This document shows positions 1-8,330 of a stretch of DNA of 64,000 bases, piece by piece. This DNA is from an uncultured Pelagibacteraceae bacterium (lineage in GTDB: Bacteria > Pseudomonadota > Alphaproteobacteria > Pelagibacterales > Pelagibacteraceae). A program made the translations under genes and the position numbers. The notes under the pieces are model-generated. The model saw only the letters and a list, made by a program, of their open reading frames with translations. It made no database searches and was not told where the DNA came from. Numbering within the stretch: the stretch's first letter is position 1; each line of letters starts with the position of its first letter. The stretch lies in the NCBI GenBank assembly GCA_902578175.1, contig CACHBY010000001.1, forward strand, positions 43,000-106,999. The letters run 5' to 3'.

Positions 1-235
1 ATATATCATCAGGTCCTGGTAAATAGTTTGACTCCATTGCTCTTAAGAAACCAAAGCCGTCTTGTAATAATTGCAAAACACCCACGCCAGTAATTTCCTC
101 TTTTTCAGCAACTTTTTTAAGAATTGCAAAAAGTATTTCTTGTTTTCTTAATGTGCTTGCATTTTCTATACCAAGCTCTTCTGCTTGCGCAATAAGCTGT
201 TCAGATGATTTTAGTTTTAGTTCTTGAATGTTCAT
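1..235 (-). CDS. rho: Transcription termination factor Rho, N-terminal part (cut by window edge)
   Basis: The first 78 residues of Rho, the hexameric RNA helicase that ends transcription, read from ATG at 235 to the window edge. The helical Rho_N segment ([15 protein letters not shown]) is followed by the start of the RNA-binding cold-shock-like domain with the family signature DGFGFLR...NYLPGPDDI. The ATPase part lies outside the window. It is the last visible gene of the minus-strand hemE-hemH-hemJ-rho run, 66 bases after hemJ. No clear Shine-Dalgarno sequence precedes the ATG; a small hairpin lies 12-27 bases upstream. Rho is autoregulated in other bacteria, but nothing here proves that. 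Confidence 0.95.
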   Translation of the reverse strand, partial: MNIQELKLKSSEQLIAQAEELGIENASTLRKQEILFAILKKVAEKEEITGVGVLQLLQDGFGFLRAMESNYLPGPDDI

Positions 236-246
236 GATTAGTTTTT

Positions 247-262
247 TGATAAGGGCTTATCA
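247..262. repeat. Small inverted repeat in the rho leader
   Basis: TGATAA-GGGC-TTATCA can form a 6 bp stem with a 4-base loop between hemJ and rho, ending 12 bases before the rho start. On the minus strand it is followed by an A-run, not a T-run, so it does not look like an intrinsic terminator. It may shape the rho leader; function unknown. Confidence 0.4.
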
Positions 263-301
263 GATGATCATAATATATATACTGCTGTTATTATTTCAAC
301 C

Positions 302-736
302 CTAGATTGGCTTAAAAATAGACAAAAATACAACGATAATTAAGATAACCGTCGGTATTTCATTAATAATCCTATAAAATTTTGAAGATTTTGTATTTGT
401 AGAATTTTTTAGAGCAACAAGACATTTTCCTAAATAATCATTGTAAGCTGACAACAATATTACTAAGACAATCTTTATTTGAAACCATAATTGAGAGAAG
501 ATGTCAATTCCATTGAGATAAATTAATACCAATCCAAAAACCCAAGTGAAAATCATTGCGGGTCGCATAATGTAAAAAAATAATCTTTTTTCCATTACCT
601 CAAAAATATCTGTTGCTTCTTTTTTCTCTTTATTTTCAACATGGTAAACAAAAATTCTAGGAAGATACAAAAGACCAGCCATCCAAGAAACAACAGCAAT
701 TAAATGTAAAGATTTAAATAATAAATACAAATTCAT
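302..736 (-). CDS. hemJ: Protoporphyrinogen IX oxidase HemJ-like (UPF0093 membrane protein)
   Basis: A 144-residue inner-membrane protein with about four hydrophobic helices and the UPF0093 opening LFKSLHLIAVVSWMAGLLYLPR, including the conserved His at residue 11. HemJ converts protoporphyrinogen IX to protoporphyrin IX in many alphaproteobacteria that lack HemG and HemY. It sits directly after hemH (3 bases apart) and before rho, so the last haem steps are co-transcribed. In the segment SAYNDYLGK an Asn appears where I recall a His in many homologues; that comparison is from memory. Length is normal for the family. Confidence 0.85.
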   Translation of the reverse strand: MNLYLLFKSLHLIAVVSWMAGLLYLPRIFVYHVENKEKKEATDIFEVMEKRLFFYIMRPAMIFTWVFGLVLIYLNGIDIFSQLWFQIKIVLVILLSAYNDYLGKCLVALKNSTNTKSSKFYRIINEIPTVILIIVVFLSIFKPI

Positions 737-739
737 ATA

Positions 740-1732
740 TCAGATATTTCTTTCAATTAAGGACTTTAGTAAAATTATATGATCAGCATTATCATTTAAA
801 CAGGGGACCATATCAAAATTTTCTCCGCCTGAATTTAAAAAACTTTCTTTGGCTTGAATTTTTATTTCTTCTAAAGTCTCTACACAATCAGATGCAAAGC
901 CTGGGCAAATTGTAAGAACTTTTTTGACGCCCTCTAAGGGTAAATTTTCTAAAGTCTTATCAGTATATGGTTTAAGCCATTCTTGTGGACCAAATCTTGA
1001 CTGAAAAGTAGTTTTAATTTCAATTGAAGTAAATTTTTCTGAAATAAGCCTTGTCGTTTTATGACAATAACAATGATAAGGATCGCCTTTATCAAAATAT
1101 TTTTTAGGTATTCCGTGATAAGAGGCTATAATTAGGTCTGGTTTCCAATTAATTTCTTTTATTTTCTTATTAATCGAATTAACTAAAGCATCAATGTAAA
1201 ATGAATCGGATTCATAGTGAGGAATTATTTTTAATGAAGGTTGCCACCTCATTTTCATTAAAGTTCTGTATACCTCATCACAAACTGTTGCCGTTGTAGC
1301 TGCTGCATATTGTGGGTATAAAGGAAGTATCACTAAGTTTTCACAACCCATCTTATGTAATTTATGAATTTTGCTCTTAATGCTTGGATTTCCATACCTC
1401 ATAGCAAAATCTGTAATTATGTTTTCTTTAGATAATGAGTTTGAAATTTTCTCGCTTTGTTTTTTTGTATAATAAAGAAGCGGGGACATATTTTCATTTT
1501 TCATCCAAATTTCTTTATAAGCTTTAGCGGTTTTTGAGGGTCTAAAAGTTAAAATAAATAAATTAAGAATTAACTGCCAAACTATAGGATTTACTTCTAT
1601 TACTCTTCTATCTGAGAGAAATTCTCTCAAGTATTTTCTTATATCAAACCAACTAGTTGAGTCGGGTGTCCCCAGATTAATTATAAGCACTCCTGTTTTT
1701 CCATATTTTATTGGTGGATGATTTTTATTCAT
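740..1732 (-). CDS. hemH: Ferrochelatase
   Basis: 330 residues. Ferrochelatase inserts Fe(II) into protoporphyrin IX, the last step of protohaem synthesis, at the inner face of the cytoplasmic membrane. Family signatures are clear: the N-terminal VLIINLGTPDS, LREFLSDRRVIE, the catalytic-His segment SYHGIPKKYFDKGDPY, TFQSRFGPQEWL, and CPGFASDCVETLEEI with the conserved Glu residues. It lies 3 bases after hemE and 3 bases before hemJ in the same direction, so the haem genes form one operon. Confidence 0.97.
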   Translation of the reverse strand: MNKNHPPIKYGKTGVLIINLGTPDSTSWFDIRKYLREFLSDRRVIEVNPIVWQLILNLFILTFRPSKTAKAYKEIWMKNENMSPLLYYTKKQSEKISNSLSKENIITDFAMRYGNPSIKSKIHKLHKMGCENLVILPLYPQYAAATTATVCDEVYRTLMKMRWQPSLKIIPHYESDSFYIDALVNSINKKIKEINWKPDLIIASYHGIPKKYFDKGDPYHCYCHKTTRLISEKFTSIEIKTTFQSRFGPQEWLKPYTDKTLENLPLEGVKKVLTICPGFASDCVETLEEIKIQAKESFLNSGGENFDMVPCLNDNADHIILLKSLIERNI

Positions 1733-1735
1733 TGA

Positions 1736-2737
1736 TTAATTGTCTTTTACTATTTTTATTAAATTTGTGACCATTTCAGGATTAGTGTCGGGAAGAATGC
1801 CGTGTCCCAAATTAAATATATATGGATGATCTTTAAAAATTTCTAAATATCTAGAAGTTTCTTTTTTGACATTTTCATAATCAGTTAATAGAACTTTAGG
1901 GTCCAAACCACCTTGTATGGGAATTTTTATATCTTTTAATATTTTCGATGGATCAACATTATAATCAATACTTATTGCATCGGGTTTAACAATTTCACAA
2001 AATTCCTTGTAATTTTTAATTTTTCTTGGAAAACATATTACTGGTACATTTAAAGATTTAACATATTCCACTAGTTTTAAAGTGGGTGTGTAAACATAAT
2101 TTGGTAAGTCTTTTTCTTCTAATAAACCGGCCCAACTGTCAAAAATTTGAATGATGTTTGCTCCATTTTCTATTTGGTTTTTAATGTGTACCTTTAAAAA
2201 GTTTTCGATAATTAATAAAATCCTATTTATTAAAAATTCATCTTGAAAAAAATTTTTATTTAAATCTTTTTTGGGAGATTTTAAATTAATCATATAAACC
2301 AACAATGTCCATGGAGCACCCACAAATCCTATGGTGTTTTTATTATTTAAGATTGAGTCAGAGCTTACTTTTTTTATTGCTTTATAAACAGGATATATTT
2401 TTTCAACAAAATCTATTTCATCTATTTTTGCTATATTGCTTAAATCTAATTTATCCAACTTAGGGCCGAAATTTTTCTCAAATTTTACTTTTTGACCCAA
2501 ACCATAAGGCAACATTAAAATATCTGAAAAAATTATTGCAGCATCAATATCAAATCTTTTTAATGGTTGTAATGTTATTTCAGATGATAAATTTTCATTC
2601 AAGCATAAATTGATAAAATCTGGATTGTTTTTTCTAATTTCTCTAAACTCAGGCAAGTATCGTCCAGCTTGTCTCATTATCCAAATGGGATTAAATGAAG
2701 TATCTTTATTGACTATTACTTTATTTAAAGGTTTCAT
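1736..2737 (-). CDS. hemE: Uroporphyrinogen decarboxylase
   Basis: 333 residues. HemE decarboxylates uroporphyrinogen III to coproporphyrinogen III in the cytosol. The substrate-binding signature WIMRQAGRYLPEFRE is at residues 19-33, with FSDILMLPYGLG, GFVGAPWTLLVYM, FDSWAGLL and the C-terminal NLGHGILPDTNPE also present. It is the first gene of the hemE-hemH-hemJ-rho operon and is transcribed away from the 2738-3004 gap, the same position hemE holds beside the Caulobacter and Rickettsia origins. Confidence 0.97.
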   Translation of the reverse strand: MKPLNKVIVNKDTSFNPIWIMRQAGRYLPEFREIRKNNPDFINLCLNENLSSEITLQPLKRFDIDAAIIFSDILMLPYGLGQKVKFEKNFGPKLDKLDLSNIAKIDEIDFVEKIYPVYKAIKKVSSDSILNNKNTIGFVGAPWTLLVYMINLKSPKKDLNKNFFQDEFLINRILLIIENFLKVHIKNQIENGANIIQIFDSWAGLLEEKDLPNYVYTPTLKLVEYVKSLNVPVICFPRKIKNYKEFCEIVKPDAISIDYNVDPSKILKDIKIPIQGGLDPKVLLTDYENVKKETSRYLEIFKDHPYIFNLGHGILPDTNPEMVTNLIKIVKDN

Positions 2738-3004
2738 ATAAAAGTCTTTTAATTTATTGTAGTATTATTATATCTTGTGAATAAAGGTGATTATTTTTTT
2801 CAAACATTATATTCACAATTTACCAACACAGTTGATGATTAAAATTGTTTAAAATGAAGCTTTTTTGATTATTTTAATTTTTGTGGATTGTTTTTGCTTA
2901 TTTATTATTATTGTTAATAAAAATCAGGTTTTACAAGCATTATTTGGAAAATTTAAAATTGTATAATTTAATTAAAATAATACAAGTTTGTTAACTATTT
3001 ATTC
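2738..3004. other. Candidate chromosomal replication origin between hemE and ppsR
   Basis: A 267-base gene-free gap, long for this compact genome, between two diverging operons. It contains TTATTCACA (minus strand, 2776-2784), which fits the DnaA-box consensus TTATNCACA, a one-mismatch copy ATATTCACA (2809-2817), and a weaker TGTGGATTG (2882-2890), followed by a long AT-only run (about 2897-2925) that could unwind. In Caulobacter and Rickettsia the origin lies beside hemE in this same neighbourhood. It must also hold the promoters for hemE and ppsR. Origin function is inference from context and motifs. Confidence 0.5.
2775..2818. repeat. 9-bp inverted repeat carrying two DnaA-box-like sites
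   Basis: TTGTGAATA (2775-2783) is the exact reverse complement of TATTCACAA (2810-2818), separated by 26 bases. Each arm contains a DnaA-box core TATTCACA, so the repeat is two head-to-head boxes. An alternative is an operator for the divergent hemE and ppsR promoters. Confidence 0.6.
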
Positions 3005-3832
3005 ATGAGCAATACATACCAAATTTATTTAATATCTGACTCAACTGGAGAAACTTTAGATAGAATATTCTTAGCTCTTAAAGCACAATTTTTAAATATA
3101 GAATATAAAGTTCATTCTTACTCCTTTACAAGAACAGAAAATCAAATTTTAAAAATTTTGGAAGATGCTGAAAGAAATACAAATTCAATAATTTTATATA
3201 CTATTGTGGATAATAATCTGGCCAAATATTTAGCTAATGTTAGTGAAAAAAAAAAGATTCCTTGTTTTGGAGTATTGGGTAATTTAATTTTAAATTTTTC
3301 TAAAATTCTTAACCAAAAGGCCTCACATGAACCTAGTGGGCAACACGTCTTAAACGATGAATATTATGACAGGATTGAAGCTATTCAATTTACTATGAAC
3401 CATGATGATGGTAATTTAATAAGCGAAGTTGAAAAATCTGATATTATACTTGTTGGCGTTAGTAGAACTAGCAAAACACCAACCTCTATATATCTTGCTA
3501 ACAAAGGCTTTAAAACTTCAAACATACCTTTAGTAAATGAAAATTCTTTACCGGAAAATCTTAAACAAAATCCTCATATGACATGTGTAGTTGGGTTGAG
3601 CACAGAACCCGAGAGACTCGCAGATTTAAGAAAAAATAGAATAAATTCATTAAAAGAAACTGAAATATTGGATTACACTAATTTGGAGAGCATTAAGGAA
3701 GAAGTTCTTCAAGCAAAAAAAACATTTCAGAAATATAAATGGCCCTTAATAGACGTAACAAGAAAATCTGTTGAAGAAACCGCTGCTTCTATTATTAAAA
3801 TACACGAAATATATTTAAACAATGTTAAATAG
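3005..3832 (+). CDS. ppsR: PPDK/PEP-synthase regulatory kinase-phosphorylase (DUF299)
   Basis: 275 residues, the usual length of the DUF299 family. These enzymes switch pyruvate phosphate dikinase or PEP synthase off and on by ADP-dependent phosphorylation and Pi-dependent dephosphorylation of a Thr. The N-terminal ISDSTGET (10-17) and the P-loop-like GVSRTSKTP (151-159) are both intact, as is the HEPSGQHVLNDEYYDRIEAI segment. In Rickettsia the corresponding gene lies at the origin beside hemE. It overlaps maf by 11 bases and starts the plus-strand ppsR-maf-aroE-coaE-dnaQ run. Confidence 0.93.
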   Translation: MSNTYQIYLISDSTGETLDRIFLALKAQFLNIEYKVHSYSFTRTENQILKILEDAERNTNSIILYTIVDNNLAKYLANVSEKKKIPCFGVLGNLILNFSKILNQKASHEPSGQHVLNDEYYDRIEAIQFTMNHDDGNLISEVEKSDIILVGVSRTSKTPTSIYLANKGFKTSNIPLVNENSLPENLKQNPHMTCVVGLSTEPERLADLRKNRINSLKETEILDYTNLESIKEEVLQAKKTFQKYKWPLIDVTRKSVEETAASIIKIHEIYLNNVK

Positions 3833-4409
3833 AATTATCCTGGCATCTAAAAGCAAGGTTAGAAAAAATATTTTAGATAAAAATAATATTGAAAGTATTG
3901 TAGAACATTCAAATGTAGATGAAGATGTTGTGAAATTAGCTTTACTTAAAGAAAATGCTACTCCAGAGATTATCTCAAAAAACTTAGCAGAATTAAAAGC
4001 AAATAAAGTTAGTTCCAAAAAGCATGATGAAATAGTGCTTGGCGCAGATAGCGTAATTGATTTGAATGGGGAATTAATATCGAAACCCGTGAGTAGAGAG
4101 GATGCAATGTCAATATTAAAAAAACTTAATGGCAAACCACATTTTCTAATAAGCTCGGTTTGTATTTCAAAAAATGGTTCGATGATTTGGAATTACACCG
4201 ATAAAGCTACTTTAAAAATGAAAAATTTATCAGACATAGAATTGGAGGAATATTTATCAAAAATAACAGATGAGAATCTTTATGCTTACAATGTTTATCA
4301 AATAGAGGGGGACGGTAGGAGTTTATTTAGTAGTATAGAAGGAGACCAAGATACAATAATGGGCCTGCCAATTAAAAAAATCAAAGAATATTTAAATTTA
4401 CAAAAATGA
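3822..4409 (+). CDS. maf: Maf-like nucleoside triphosphate pyrophosphatase
   Basis: 195 residues. Maf proteins hydrolyse non-canonical or modified NTPs to NMPs and are linked to septum formation. The start ILASKSKVRKNIL fits the LASxSxRR motif loosely, with KVRK where RR is usual. The catalytic-Asp segment LGADSVID, the KPVSREDA loop and YAYNVYQIEGDG near the C-terminus are present. The start at 3822 overlaps ppsR; the end overlaps aroE by 4 bases (ATGA). The divergent N-terminal motif leaves the preferred substrate open. Confidence 0.9.
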   Translation: MLNRIILASKSKVRKNILDKNNIESIVEHSNVDEDVVKLALLKENATPEIISKNLAELKANKVSSKKHDEIVLGADSVIDLNGELISKPVSREDAMSILKKLNGKPHFLISSVCISKNGSMIWNYTDKATLKMKNLSDIELEEYLSKITDENLYAYNVYQIEGDGRSLFSSIEGDQDTIMGLPIKKIKEYLNLQK

Positions 4410-5200
4410 AAAAATATTTTGTAATTGGAAATCCAATTAACCATTCTTTGTCTCCAAAACTCCATAACTACTGGTTAAAAGAAAACAATATCAATGCAAT
4501 TTATGATAAAATTAAACTTGAAGAAAATGAAATTGAAAATTTTATTTTTAAAGTAAAAAATCAAGAAATAAATGGTTGCAATGTTACTGTTCCGTTTAAA
4601 AAGGCTGTAATTCCTTTCTTAGACAAGTTAAGTTCTGAAGCAGAGCAAACACAATCAGTTAATACAATTAGTTTGCATAATGGTAAATTAATCGGTCACA
4701 ATACAGATATTAGAGGTTTTCAAAAAGCTATAAATAATTTGAACTATGATGTTAAAGATAAAAAAATTTTAATTTTAGGGGCTGGCGGAGTAGTCCCATC
4801 AATAATTTTTGCTTTAAATAAAATGGAAGTATCTAAAATAACTGTAAGCAATAGGACTTTCAAAAAAGCTGAAAATTTAAAAACTCAATTTAATAAAATT
4901 GATATTGCAAATTGGGGCGACGTACCAGATTTTGATATCATAATAAATGCAACCAGCTTAGGTTTAAATAATGAGACTATTAATTTAGACAGTTCTAATA
5001 TAAGTGATGGTAAGTTGTTTTATGATGTAATTTATAATCCTAGCGAAACTAAATTTTTAAAAGAGGGAAAAAAATTAGGAAACCAAGCAGAAAATGGTAA
5101 ATTTATGTTTATTTATCAAGCTTTTGAAACATTTAAATTGTGGCACGACATTGAACCAAAAGTAAATAATGAAGTTCTTAATTTATTAAATAATGACTAG
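4406..5200 (+). CDS. aroE: Shikimate 5-dehydrogenase
   Basis: 264 residues. AroE reduces 3-dehydroshikimate to shikimate with NADPH in aromatic amino-acid synthesis. Visible motifs: NPINHSLSPKLHN (8-20) for shikimate binding, NVTVPFK with the catalytic Lys, NTDIRGF with the catalytic Asp, the nucleotide-binding GAGGVVPS, NATSLGL and DVIYNPSETKFL. It overlaps maf by 4 bases and coaE by 8, so translation is probably coupled. Confidence 0.96.
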   Translation: MKKYFVIGNPINHSLSPKLHNYWLKENNINAIYDKIKLEENEIENFIFKVKNQEINGCNVTVPFKKAVIPFLDKLSSEAEQTQSVNTISLHNGKLIGHNTDIRGFQKAINNLNYDVKDKKILILGAGGVVPSIIFALNKMEVSKITVSNRTFKKAENLKTQFNKIDIANWGDVPDFDIIINATSLGLNNETINLDSSNISDGKLFYDVIYNPSETKFLKEGKKLGNQAENGKFMFIYQAFETFKLWHDIEPKVNNEVLNLLNND

Positions 5201-5762
5201 AATTGGCATAGTTGGAGATATTGGGTCTGGAAAAACATTTGTAGCAAATAACTTTGGATATCCAGTTTTTAATGCCGATTATGAAGTATCAAAATTATAT
5301 AAACGAGATAGGAATATTTATATAAAATTAAAAAAAAAATTACCCAAATATATCTTTACCTTTCCTATAGATAAGAATGAAATTACAAAAGCAATATTAG
5401 CCAGTCGAAATAATTTTAAAGAAATAATTAAAATTGTTCATAAAGAAATCAGAAAAAAATTAAATCTTTTTTTAAAAAATAATAAGAGTAAAAAATTTGT
5501 TGTTTTAGATATACCGTTACTTATTGAAAATAAAATTTTCAATAAAAATGATATATTAGTTTTTGTTGACTCTAAAAAAAAAGATATTAATAAAAAATTA
5601 AAAAAAAGATTTAATTTTAATAATAAGCTTATAAATATGTTTAAAAAAATTCAATTAGATCCAAAATATAAAAAGAAAAAATCGCATTTTATAATTAAAA
5701 ATACATTCAAAAGAGACCAAGTGAAAAAACAAATTAAAGAAATTTTAAATTTAATCGAATAA
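5193..5762 (+). CDS. coaE: Dephospho-CoA kinase
   Basis: 189 residues. CoaE phosphorylates the 3'-hydroxyl of dephospho-CoA, the last step in CoA synthesis. The P-loop GDIGSGKT (8-15), FNADYEVSKLY (the DAD region) and the LDIPLLIENKIF segment are present. The protein is strikingly lysine-rich (41 of 189 residues by my count) and diverged compared with its neighbours, especially after residue 120. The gene overlaps aroE by 8 bases and its stop touches the dnaQ start. Position between aroE and dnaQ matches other alphaproteobacteria and supports the call. Confidence 0.87.
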   Translation: MTRIGIVGDIGSGKTFVANNFGYPVFNADYEVSKLYKRDRNIYIKLKKKLPKYIFTFPIDKNEITKAILASRNNFKEIIKIVHKEIRKKLNLFLKNNKSKKFVVLDIPLLIENKIFNKNDILVFVDSKKKDINKKLKKRFNFNNKLINMFKKIQLDPKYKKKKSHFIIKNTFKRDQVKKQIKEILNLIE

Positions 5763-6425
5763 ATGAAAGAAATAGTATTAGACACCGAGACAACCGGAAT
5801 ATCTGTTAAAGATGGTCATAGAATAGTTGAAATTGGATGCATTGAGTTAGACAATTTGCTTCCAACAAACAAGAAATTTCATTGTTACCTTAATCCAGAG
5901 AGAAAAGTTTCGGAAAAAGCCTTTGAAATTCATGGCTATTCTGATGAATTTTTGTCAACACAAAAAAAATTTAGTGAAGTAGTTAATGATTTTTTGGAAT
6001 TTATTGATAACAAAAGGCTCATTATACATAATGCAGAATTTGATATAGCTCATTTGAACAACGAGCTTAATTTATTTGGTAAGAATAAAATTCAGAATGA
6101 AATTATTGATACATTAACTTTAGCAAGAGAAAAGTATCCAGGATCTCAAGTTAGTTTAGATGCTTTGTGCAAAAGATTTAGAATAGATAATTCTCGCAGG
6201 ACTCATCATACCGCACTGATTGACTGTGATTTATTAGCAAAAGTTTATATTAATTTAATTGACCAAAAAGAACCAACTTTAAATTTTAAACAAAATTTAG
6301 AAGTAGAAAAAAATATAAATTTAAAAACAGAATATTTCAAAAAAGTAATTTCACCATCCCCTGAAGAAATTAAAAAACACAAGAAATACTTGAATGAAAG
6401 TTTAAAAAAGAATTATTTTAATTAA
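5763..6425 (+). CDS. dnaQ: DNA polymerase III epsilon subunit (3'-5' proofreading exonuclease)
   Basis: 220 residues. DnaQ is the proofreading exonuclease of the replicative polymerase. All DEDDh motifs are visible: LDTETTG (6-12), HNAEFDIAHL, and the third block THHTALIDCDLLAKVY with the His/Asp pair. The C-terminal tail that binds the alpha subunit is short and basic. Last gene of the run from ppsR; its end overlaps convergent secB by 8 bases, so no terminator separates them. Confidence 0.95.
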   Translation: MKEIVLDTETTGISVKDGHRIVEIGCIELDNLLPTNKKFHCYLNPERKVSEKAFEIHGYSDEFLSTQKKFSEVVNDFLEFIDNKRLIIHNAEFDIAHLNNELNLFGKNKIQNEIIDTLTLAREKYPGSQVSLDALCKRFRIDNSRRTHHTALIDCDLLAKVYINLIDQKEPTLNFKQNLEVEKNINLKTEYFKKVISPSPEEIKKHKKYLNESLKKNYFN

Positions 6426-6849
6426 ACTTCTCATTATATAAAACTTCAAAATCTACTTTTTTTTCAAATTTTACACCTGGAAATCCTGAGTTATGTAAAA
6501 GATCTAAAAGAGCTTTTTCCATGTAAGGATATATTTTGATCTGAACATCACATAAAATTATTTTTTCTAATTCTTTTTTATCTTTTAATTCATCATCTAT
6601 TTTTACAATTGTTGTATATACTATTTCAAAATACGATTTTTTTTTTATTTCTTTTTTATCTTCAAATTTAAAAGTAGTATTTATTTCTACCATTTTATTT
6701 TTTAATGCTTTTGAGTTTATGTCAATTCCCAGTTGATATTTTGCTATTCTGTCTTTTACGAACAAATATGTTTCAATGTCAGGCGTTTCACACGATAGGT
6801 CTTTGATAAATTTACTTAAGATTTTATATTTTTCTGTTTTCATCGTCAT
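6418..6849 (-). CDS. secB: Protein-export chaperone SecB
   Basis: 143 residues. SecB is a tetrameric cytosolic chaperone that keeps precursors unfolded for SecA. The order matches the family: YKILSKFIKDLSCETPD at the N-terminus, then the beta-rich core, ending PYMEKALLDLLHNSGFPGVKFEKKVDFEVLY. Slightly shorter than the E. coli protein. The start overlaps the end of fxsA by 26 bases, and dnaQ-secB-fxsA linkage is typical of alphaproteobacteria. A second ATG two codons later could be the true start. Confidence 0.93.
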   Translation of the reverse strand: MTMKTEKYKILSKFIKDLSCETPDIETYLFVKDRIAKYQLGIDINSKALKNKMVEINTTFKFEDKKEIKKKSYFEIVYTTIVKIDDELKDKKELEKIILCDVQIKIYPYMEKALLDLLHNSGFPGVKFEKKVDFEVLYNEKFN

Positions 6850-7252
6850 CTCCTATATCTTCAAATTCTCCATCAATAAAATTATTTTTTGCTTTTTTCT
6901 GCTTGGTAAACTTTTTTGAAAATTTGTTAAAAATAAATTTTCTGGTAATTGGAAATATTAATAAAAATCCAAAAAAATCTGTTGCAAATCCTGGGATAAT
7001 TAGTAGCAAAGCCGCAAAAGCAATAGCTGCACCAGAAATAACTTCATAAGCCGGTGTTTCATTTTTGCTTAATTGTAAAAAACCAGATTTTAAAGTATTT
7101 AATCCCTCATATTTAGCGTAATAAACCCCTAGAATTGCTGTAGAAAATATAAGCAAAATAGTTGTTAATGCTCCAATTTGAGCTCCTATTTTAATAAAAA
7201 GATAAATTTCAATAGCAGGAACAACAATAATTAAAAATAGTATTGGGTTCAT
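6824..7252 (-). CDS. fxsA: FxsA-family membrane protein
   Basis: 142 residues with hydrophobic helices at about residues 3-22, 28-45 and 72-100 and a basic, polar C-terminus. The N-terminal pattern PAIEIYLFIKIGAQIGALTT and the loop with GxxxA-type packing are typical of FxsA, a membrane protein whose overexpression in E. coli relieves F-plasmid exclusion of phage T7. Its cellular role is unknown. It precedes secB with a 26-base overlap, so both are read from the same message. Confidence 0.85.
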   Translation of the reverse strand: MNPILFLIIVVPAIEIYLFIKIGAQIGALTTILLIFSTAILGVYYAKYEGLNTLKSGFLQLSKNETPAYEVISGAAIAFAALLLIIPGFATDFFGFLLIFPITRKFIFNKFSKKFTKQKKAKNNFIDGEFEDIGDDDENRKI

Positions 7253-7310
7253 TTGTCTTTAGTCTAAATTGCTGGTTGAAATTAATCAATAGAGTAATTA
7301 CTATCAGAAT

Positions 7311-7907
7311 ATGAATTACAGTTTCCAGTATATAGATATCATTTTATTAGCAATGATTGCAGGTTTCATTTTTCTTAGACTTAGAGGCATACTTGGTCGA
7401 AGATCAGGCTTTGAGGGTAAATCTCCGGCTCAATTCAAAGAGGTTTTAAAAAATATTAAAGCTGAACAAACAGTAAAACCTAAAGAAAATTTTGACAATG
7501 AGGCTCAAAAAGAGTTTCTTAAAGGAGCAAGAATTGCCTATGAAACAATTATTACAGATTTTAGTGATAATGATAATAAAATAACAAATGCAAAACCTTT
7601 GCTAAATAAAGATATATATAATCAGTTTGATGATGCGCTAAAAGAAAGAGCTAAAAGAGGACACTTTGCCGAAATAACATTTATAGGGGTTAATAAAGCA
7701 GAAATAAAAGAGCATAAAAAAATTGGAAATATCTTAAATGTAACAGTAGATTTTATAGCAGAGGTTATTACTTGCATAAAAGATAAAGATAAAAAAATTG
7801 TATCTGGAGACCCTGAAAAAATTAAAAAAATTTATGATACATGGGTTTTTTCTCGAGACACTACTTCAGTTAATCCTAATTGGCAGTTAGTTAATATTTT
7901 AACTTAA
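7311..7907 (+). CDS. Tim44-like domain protein (TimA type)
   Basis: 198 residues. One N-terminal membrane helix (about 7-25) is followed by the LRGILGRRSGFEG linker and a C-terminal Tim44-like domain (about 70-198) ending in DTWVFSRDTTSVNPNWQLVNI. Bacterial homologues of mitochondrial Tim44 are inner-membrane proteins of uncertain job, possibly linked to membrane-protein assembly. It is divergent from fxsA (58-base gap) and abuts the Smr gene with no spacing. Adjacency to secB/fxsA is common in alphaproteobacteria. Confidence 0.85.
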   Translation: MNYSFQYIDIILLAMIAGFIFLRLRGILGRRSGFEGKSPAQFKEVLKNIKAEQTVKPKENFDNEAQKEFLKGARIAYETIITDFSDNDNKITNAKPLLNKDIYNQFDDALKERAKRGHFAEITFIGVNKAEIKEHKKIGNILNVTVDFIAEVITCIKDKDKKIVSGDPEKIKKIYDTWVFSRDTTSVNPNWQLVNILT

Positions 7908-8330
7908 TTGAACGATAATATTTCAGATAAAGACAAAAAAGACTGGCAAACTTTTATTACAAGTAAAGAAAAAATTATAGATAAAGATTTTAAAGAACAA
8001 AAAAAAAATCTTTTAAAAATAAGATCAATAGATCTTCATGGATATACCCTTGAACAAGCAAATATTGCTATAGAGCAATTTATACTAAAAGCATTTAATG
8101 AAAGGGTTAGTAAATTAATTGTTGTTACTGGAAAAGGTATTCATTCAGATGTTGAAAAAGATCCTTATGTTTCAAAAGATCTAAGTATTCTGAAATATTC
8201 TGTACCTGAATTTATTAATAATAATCAAAATTTAATGAGAGTTATAAATGATATACAAGATGCTACAATTGAAGACGGTGGTAGTGGTGCTTTTTACATT
8301 TTTTTAAGAAAAAATAGATCTACAGAATAA
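7908..8330 (+). CDS. Smr-domain protein (putative nuclease)
   Basis: 140 residues from a TTG start that directly follows the stop of the Tim44-like gene. The Smr domain spans about residues 42-137: [12 protein letters not shown], then [11 protein letters not shown], a helix, and [12 protein letters not shown]. Smr domains resemble MutS2 C-termini and often cleave DNA or RNA. In many alphaproteobacteria a lytic transglycosylase gene (mltA) stands between the Tim44 and Smr genes; it is absent here, consistent with genome trimming (from memory). The end overlaps convergent hslU by 11 bases. Confidence 0.88.
   Translation: MNDNISDKDKKDWQTFITSKEKIIDKDFKEQKKNLLKIRSIDLHGYTLEQANIAIEQFILKAFNERVSKLIVVTGKGIHSDVEKDPYVSKDLSILKYSVPEFINNNQNLMRVINDIQDATIEDGGSGAFYIFLRKNRSTE

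Noticed and set aside
2839..2853. CtrA-like TTAA half-sites in the hemE-ppsR gap
   Set aside because: Spacing is 6 rather than 7 bases, and such pairs are common by chance in AT-rich DNA.
3815..4135. Minus-strand open frame opposite maf
   Set aside because: Shadow of maf; low-complexity Ser/Phe-rich translation with no domain.
5193..5762. coaE as a decayed pseudogene
   Set aside because: The frame is intact and the P-loop and overlaps with aroE and dnaQ are maintained.
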